From Spirochaetia bacterium (GTDB taxonomy: Bacteria; Spirochaetota; Spirochaetia; Treponematales; Breznakiellaceae), in contig BOAV01000098.1 of NCBI GenBank assembly GCA_026002045.1, positions 1 through 8,961 of the forward strand: a stretch of 8,961 bases of DNA, read 5' to 3'. Shown here in pieces: positions 6,245 to 8,961 of the stretch. The position numbers and the translations under genes are program-made. The notes below the pieces were generated by a model. It saw only the letters and a program-made list of their open reading frames with translations, had not been told where the DNA came from and made no database searches. The first letter of the stretch is position 1. Every line of letters begins with the position of its first letter.

Positions 6245-6946
6245 CTAGCCTAACACATATTTGCCTAATTGGCGATAGTCATGGAAGATAAAGTCCGGAG
6301 GGGTACGGCCTTTTCGCAGCAGGGGTCCCATCAAGGGGTGACAAATGAGGGCGGTCTTCATCCCCGCATTTTTTGCCCCAATAACATCGTAGGAAAAGCT
6401 GTTCCCCACATAGAGCAGCCGCTCCGGTTTAAGACCCATGACACGGGCCAGTTCTTCAAAGGATTCCGGGGCCGGTTTCAACCGGCCCACCTGTTCGGAA
6501 CAGCAGACCGCGTCCCAAATGCCCCCAAGTCCCAGGTACTCAAGTTTCTGTTCCGGGGGAAAGTCCGAAAGGAGCCCCAGCTTGAGCCCCTTGCTGCGGA
6601 TGGCCCCCAATGTTTCCCCCACGTAGGGAAACAGTTTTATATTCCTGAAGAGGGACACCCAGCCCCGGTAGATGAGCCTTTCGGTCCGCTCTTTGATGAA
6701 GGCCGCATCCTTGTTGAGGAAGGCCCCCATGTGCCGCGCCTGGGCATCGTAAAAATCCTCTGCCGCTTCAACTACCGGCGCGATCTTGCCGGGAATTTTT
6801 CCCCGCAGCACATCACGGGCTTTGCCAAATGCCCAGAGAAGGGGAATTTCCTTCAATATAAAAGGGATAAGCCTGAGGTTGAGCCGGTAGTTTGGATACA
6901 GGGTGCCATCCAGATCAAAGGCAACCCCGTCGATGTCCTTATTCAT
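6245..6946 (-). CDS. HAD-superfamily hydrolase
   Basis: This 233-residue protein carries all four HAD motifs. Motif I is FDLDGTLYP (nucleophile D11, acid/base D13). Motif II is LLSDF (S127). Motif III is the lysine of GRLKPAP (K157). Motif IV is YVGNSFSYDVIGAKNAGM, with D187 kept and Asn (N182) in place of the usual first Asp. A helical cap lies between motifs I and II (about residues 20-105). The fold predicts a Mg-dependent phosphatase acting on a small phosphorylated metabolite in the cytoplasm; the substrate cannot be told. I chose ATG 6946 (MNKDIDG), with AAAGG just upstream, though the spacing is short; ATG 6958 is an alternative. The ATG at 7033 would put codons through the palindrome at 6980-7088 and is rejected. 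It lies 6 bp before the coiled-coil gene. Confidence 0.85.
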   Translation of the reverse strand: MNKDIDGVAFDLDGTLYPNYRLNLRLIPFILKEIPLLWAFGKARDVLRGKIPGKIAPVVEAAEDFYDAQARHMGAFLNKDAAFIKERTERLIYRGWVSLFRNIKLFPYVGETLGAIRSKGLKLGLLSDFPPEQKLEYLGLGGIWDAVCCSEQVGRLKPAPESFEELARVMGLKPERLLYVGNSFSYDVIGAKNAGMKTALICHPLMGPLLRKGRTPPDFIFHDYRQLGKYVLG

Positions 6947-6970
6947 TGCCTTTATCATAAATAAATTGGT

Positions 6971-7092
6971 AAAAAAAAACAGTGGGCGTAGAGAGGCGCC
7001 CCTTCGTTCGCCCGTCCTCAATAATTCGAACATTCGTTCGAATTATTTGCGGGTCCGCGAACTCAGGGTCACCTCTCTACGCCCACTGCCTT
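6971..7092 (-). ncRNA. Structured palindromic element E1, with U9 tract, before the HAD gene
   Basis: Perfect 17-bp arms (6980-6996 with 7072-7088, CAGTGGGCGTAGAGAGG) enclose an inner 12-bp stem (7020-7031 with 7036-7047, loop ATTC). On the minus strand the parts between are GTTCGCGGACCCGCA before the inner stem, and GAGGACGGGCGAAC followed by GAAGGGG after it. They can pair as GTTCG/CGAAC and CCCG/CGGG, leaving a 4-base bulge and an internal loop CA/GAGGA. The outer stem is followed by nine T (6979-6971), as in an intrinsic terminator, 24 bases before the chosen HAD start. E2 shares the conserved parts. It could be a regulatory leader, a small RNA with its own terminator, or a repeat element; I cannot match it to a named family. 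Confidence 0.65.
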
Positions 7093-7127
7093 GGTTTATC
7101 AGGTTTAGTTGAGATAAGGCCATATCT

Positions 7128-7155
7128 GTAATAAGGGGGAAGCGGTTGCCATCAA
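7128..7155 (-). promoter_or_regulatory. Possible promoter for the HAD/coiled-coil operon
   Basis: On the minus strand TTGATG (7155-7150) and TATTAC (7133-7128) are separated by 16 bases, an acceptable but imperfect sigma-70-type pair. It would start a transcript near 7120 that includes element E1 in its leader before the HAD gene. The match is weak. Readthrough from the 7302-8720 gene is an alternative source of transcription. Confidence 0.28.
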
Positions 7156-7175
7156 ATTAAAACTGGTAACCAATA

Positions 7176-7300
7176 CAGCGGGGTGCAGAGAGAGGCCCTG
7201 GCAGTTCGCGAACCCGCAGATATTTTGAACCGGAGGTTCAAAATATCGAGGACGGGCGAACAAAGGGGTCTCTCTCTGTACCCCGCTGCCTTGTTTTAGC
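7176..7300 (+). ncRNA. Structured palindromic element E2, inverted relative to E1
   Basis: Arms 7176-7195 and 7269-7288 (20 bp, two G-U wobbles, CAGCGGGGTGCAGAGAGAGG) enclose an inner 13-bp stem (7219-7231 with 7235-7247, loop GGA). The conserved parts on the plus strand are GTTCGCGAACCCGCA (14 of 15 identical to E1) and GAGGACGGGCGAAC followed by AAAGGGG (20 of 21 identical). The stems differ from E1 in sequence but remain fully paired. The 5' flank ACCAA-NN-CAG is shared with E1, and the 3' flank is CTGCCTTGTTTTAGCC, a weak T-rich tail. It lies 13 bp after the end of the gene at 7302 and antisense to it. Confidence 0.65.
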
Positions 7301-7301
7301 C

Positions 7302-8720
7302 TTACGGATCGAATTGACCTTCCACGGGGATGCGGACCAGATTAATGTAGTGATCGGGGTAGCGGGTTTTAAAGCTGCTGAACATGGTTTCTTCGGCGCT
7401 TTCGAAAACCGCCACATCGAAGTTGCCGTCCTCCCTGAAGTAGGGAACCAGAACCGCTATGTGAAAATACTGGCGTATCCGGGGGGCGTTCCCGGCGCTT
7501 ACCGAGGCCGGGGCGGCATTATCATCTTTCTTCATCATGGTGGTAGAGACGCCCATTTCGGTGTTTATTGAGGCCAGGTAGATACGGCCCGGTTCGTCAA
7601 TGGCCAGGGTGTAGAGCAGGGGGTGGAGCCCCTCAAAGCCAAAGCCTGAGTCTTCCAGAAAACCGGGGTAAGCCCGCACGGAAGTTCCCGTGGGAGTTCC
7701 CGGGCTTCCGCCTGCGGCATTGGAAATATTGTTCCGGAGGATCACCTGGGAGAAGGGCCAATTCCGCACTTCAAATTCTTCAAGCTTTGCGTAGGCCGGG
7801 GACCGCAGAACGGTCATGGCAGAGGAGGCGAGGTTCCGGGTCCAGTCAAGGCCGAAGAAGGGGTCCCGGCTTTCTTCCCATAGCTCGGTGAAGGAGGAGC
7901 CCCTGTTGCCGAAGGGCTGCTTGAGGGGCGGCACCGGCAGCCGCTTCCCGGTGAGGGGGCGCAGGATTCCGTCCACCACCCATTTGGCAAAACCCGAACA
8001 GTTCAGCCCCGGCGCCTCTTTTTGAGCTCCCAGGGTTTCAATAAACACATAGTTTCCGTTTTCATCGAAGGCGCCGTCATCCTGAAACTCAAGTTCGCCC
8101 AACCGTTCCCGCACACGGCCCATAAAAAGGCGAAGATCCCGGTAATTGTCCGCGTCGGGCTCAAAGTAGCGGCGGGGGAATTTGTTCCCGGCAATGGAAA
8201 AAATCTCTTCCACCGGCATGGAAAGGAGCCGTTCAAAGGGGATGGGCAGGGGCTGGGAACGGACCACGTAGGCCTCGTAGAGGACCACGTCCATAAGACA
8301 CTTGTCGTTGCTGAGGGGCCGGAACTGGACATAGGTATAGGGGTCGCTCCGGGGGAATACCCGGATGCGGCTTGCCTCCCCGGTATCCCGGCGGCGGGTG
8401 AGTATCCAGGAACCTTGGGCCCAGCCGGGGTAGGTTCCGGCTCTGTCTGACTCACGGGCAAGGACAACGGCGAATTCATCCCGCGCCGCTTCAACACGTA
8501 CCTGGATACTTCCGCCCCCGCTCAGGATATGTACCTGGGGTCTTTGATTCAATGCAAAGGATGGGACAGCGGTAAACCAGTCATCCCGGAGGGAAATCCT
8601 TAAGGAGGAATCATCCTCAATTTTGCGGGTGGGGAGATCCCGGCCATAAAGGGGGAAGAGAAAAGCGAAAAGGAGGAGGGTGACAGCTAAATTCCGCTGA
8701 AACTGGAGTTTATGATACAT
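7302..8720 (-). CDS. Exported protein with NlpC/P60-like cysteine-peptidase motifs (hypothetical)
   Basis: This 472-residue protein begins with a signal peptide (basic MYHKLQFQRN, hydrophobic LAVTLLLFAFLFPLYG, cleavage probably near residue 26), with no lipobox cysteine, so it is probably periplasmic or secreted. Residues 30-230 show no motif I recognise. C241 sits in LNCSGFAKWVVDG, like the nucleophile motif of NlpC/P60 and other papain-fold enzymes. H420 in YFHIAVLVPYF follows at a strand-like position, and E440 in VAVFES could be a third residue. This suggests a papain-fold hydrolase or an inactive relative, perhaps acting on peptidoglycan, but the long C241-H420 spacing is unusual. The start is fixed by a stop codon directly upstream of ATG 8720; there is no clear ribosome binding site. 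The HAD operon lies downstream on the same strand, separated by E1 and E2. Confidence 0.8.
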   Translation of the reverse strand: MYHKLQFQRNLAVTLLLFAFLFPLYGRDLPTRKIEDDSSLRISLRDDWFTAVPSFALNQRPQVHILSGGGSIQVRVEAARDEFAVVLARESDRAGTYPGWAQGSWILTRRRDTGEASRIRVFPRSDPYTYVQFRPLSNDKCLMDVVLYEAYVVRSQPLPIPFERLLSMPVEEIFSIAGNKFPRRYFEPDADNYRDLRLFMGRVRERLGELEFQDDGAFDENGNYVFIETLGAQKEAPGLNCSGFAKWVVDGILRPLTGKRLPVPPLKQPFGNRGSSFTELWEESRDPFFGLDWTRNLASSAMTVLRSPAYAKLEEFEVRNWPFSQVILRNNISNAAGGSPGTPTGTSVRAYPGFLEDSGFGFEGLHPLLYTLAIDEPGRIYLASINTEMGVSTTMMKKDDNAAPASVSAGNAPRIRQYFHIAVLVPYFREDGNFDVAVFESAEETMFSSFKTRYPDHYINLVRIPVEGQFDP

Positions 8721-8779
8721 ATTCTATACAAATATCGGCTTGTTTGATATAATTATTATACGAAGAAAGGGCGGGACGA
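8721..8779. promoter_or_regulatory. A/T-rich divergent promoter region
   Basis: The 59 bp between the divergent starts at 8720 (minus) and 8780 (plus) are markedly A/T-rich compared with the surrounding genes. TATAAT occurs on the minus strand at 8760-8755 and on the plus strand at 8748-8753, so -10-like hexamers face both ways. No good -35 element is visible for either. AAAGG at 8766-8770, 9 bases before ATG 8780, could serve as ribosome binding site for the plus-strand gene. The minus-strand gene has none. Confidence 0.35.
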
Positions 8780-8837
8780 ATGGAAGAAGGATGTCCAGGA
8801 ACTGAACGCCCTAGCCAAGTCACAGCGGGAATCCTGG
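8771..8837 (+). repeat. Inverted 67-bp copy of coiled-coil gene DNA
   Basis: The sequence from GCGGGACGAATGG to GGGAATCCTGG is identical to the reverse complement of 5261-5327 except at 8813. Outside these limits similarity falls off, although the next bases (GATATTGTCGAG against the source's GGTATTGTTGAG) are still alike. The copied piece forms the first 19 codons of the gene starting at 8780 but is read one frame away from its original. Read in the original frame it would give RDEWKKDVQELNALAKSQRE and then a stop at 8874-8876. Confidence 0.9.
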
Positions 8838-8961
8838 GCGATATTGTCGAGCAGCTTGTCTCATCGGGCATACTGAGCCGTTTCAAAGAGCTGGGGTATA
8901 CCTTTGATAAAATGAGCCGGAATACGGTGGTCATTGGGCCGAATGGCGACCGGCGGGAAGT
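8780..8961 (+). CDS. N-terminus of a PD-(D/E)XK (DUF3782-like) nuclease family protein, partial
   Basis: The frame is open from ATG 8780 to the window end, 60 codons, with an in-frame stop at 8750-8752 and no earlier ATG. Residues 1-19 (MEEGCPGTERPSQVTAGIL) come from the 67-bp coiled-coil copy read out of frame. From residue 20, GDIVEQLVSSGILSRFKELGYTFDK, then NTVVIGPNGDRREV, resembles the region just before the catalytic D and ExK motifs in DUF3782-like PD-(D/E)XK proteins, which are common in treponemes and usually carry a coiled-coil N-terminus. The catalytic residues would lie beyond the window. The gene may be a working one with a rebuilt N-terminus. It may instead be a frameshifted one: one extra base after 8837 would rejoin the coiled-coil frame to GDIVEQL. 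The gene is divergent from the one at 7302-8720. Confidence 0.55.
   Translation, partial: MEEGCPGTERPSQVTAGILGDIVEQLVSSGILSRFKELGYTFDKMSRNTVVIGPNGDRRE

Noticed and set aside
6947..7033. Upstream ATG extending the HAD protein by 29 residues
   Set aside because: The extra codons run through the E1 palindrome and its T9 tract and lie outside the conserved HAD fold, which begins at the DLDGT strand soon after MNKD.
8837..8840. Programmed frameshift joining the coiled-coil frame to the nuclease frame
   Set aside because: There is no slippery heptamer, and the coiled-coil frame has no start codon after the stop at 8745-8747.

Overview
The window looks like a chromosomal accessory region of a Treponema-type spirochaete, probably close to the gut or termite-associated treponemes. 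The main clue is a 1418-residue membrane-anchored coiled-coil protein of the kind annotated in treponemes as the SpiroCoCo family. An Rpn (PD-(D/E)XK) nuclease gene and the start of a second nuclease gene of another family also fit, because treponeme genomes carry many of these. The species cannot be fixed from the sequence alone.

Layout. Positions 1-60 hold the last 19 codons of an unrecognised plus-strand gene, followed by a GC-rich hairpin. Positions 180-814 are a decayed minus-strand gene. It encodes what looks like the C-terminal BECR/PBECR3-type nuclease module of a large polyvalent protein, broken by one frameshift and two in-frame TGA codons. Positions 815-976 hold a terminator, a 36-bp scrap of an rpn gene and one copy of a leader block. 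Positions 977-1885 are an intact Rpn nuclease gene, with a second copy of the leader block upstream. Inside it, a strong ribosome binding site and ATG could make an 88-residue C-terminal protein. Positions 1982-6238 are the coiled-coil gene, and 6245-6946 a HAD-family hydrolase 6 bp upstream of it in the same operon. Positions 6947-7301 contain no gene but hold two long palindromes of about 110 bp, in opposite orientation, with the same conserved interior and different but base-paired stems. Positions 7302-8720 encode an exported protein with cysteine-peptidase-like motifs. Positions 8780-8961 are the start of a divergent plus-strand nuclease-family gene cut by the window edge.

The HAD gene and the coiled-coil gene probably form one transcript, with one palindrome in its leader. 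The Rpn gene, its scrap, the broken BECR gene and the shared leader blocks look like a nuclease-rich area where short pieces have been copied and recombined. The clearest case is a 67-bp piece of the coiled-coil gene (66/67 identical) that recurs at 8771-8837. There it forms the start of the next nuclease gene and is read in a different frame.

The points most worth following are the paired structured elements at 6980-7288, the intragenic start in the rpn gene, and the out-of-frame reuse of coiled-coil DNA at the right end.
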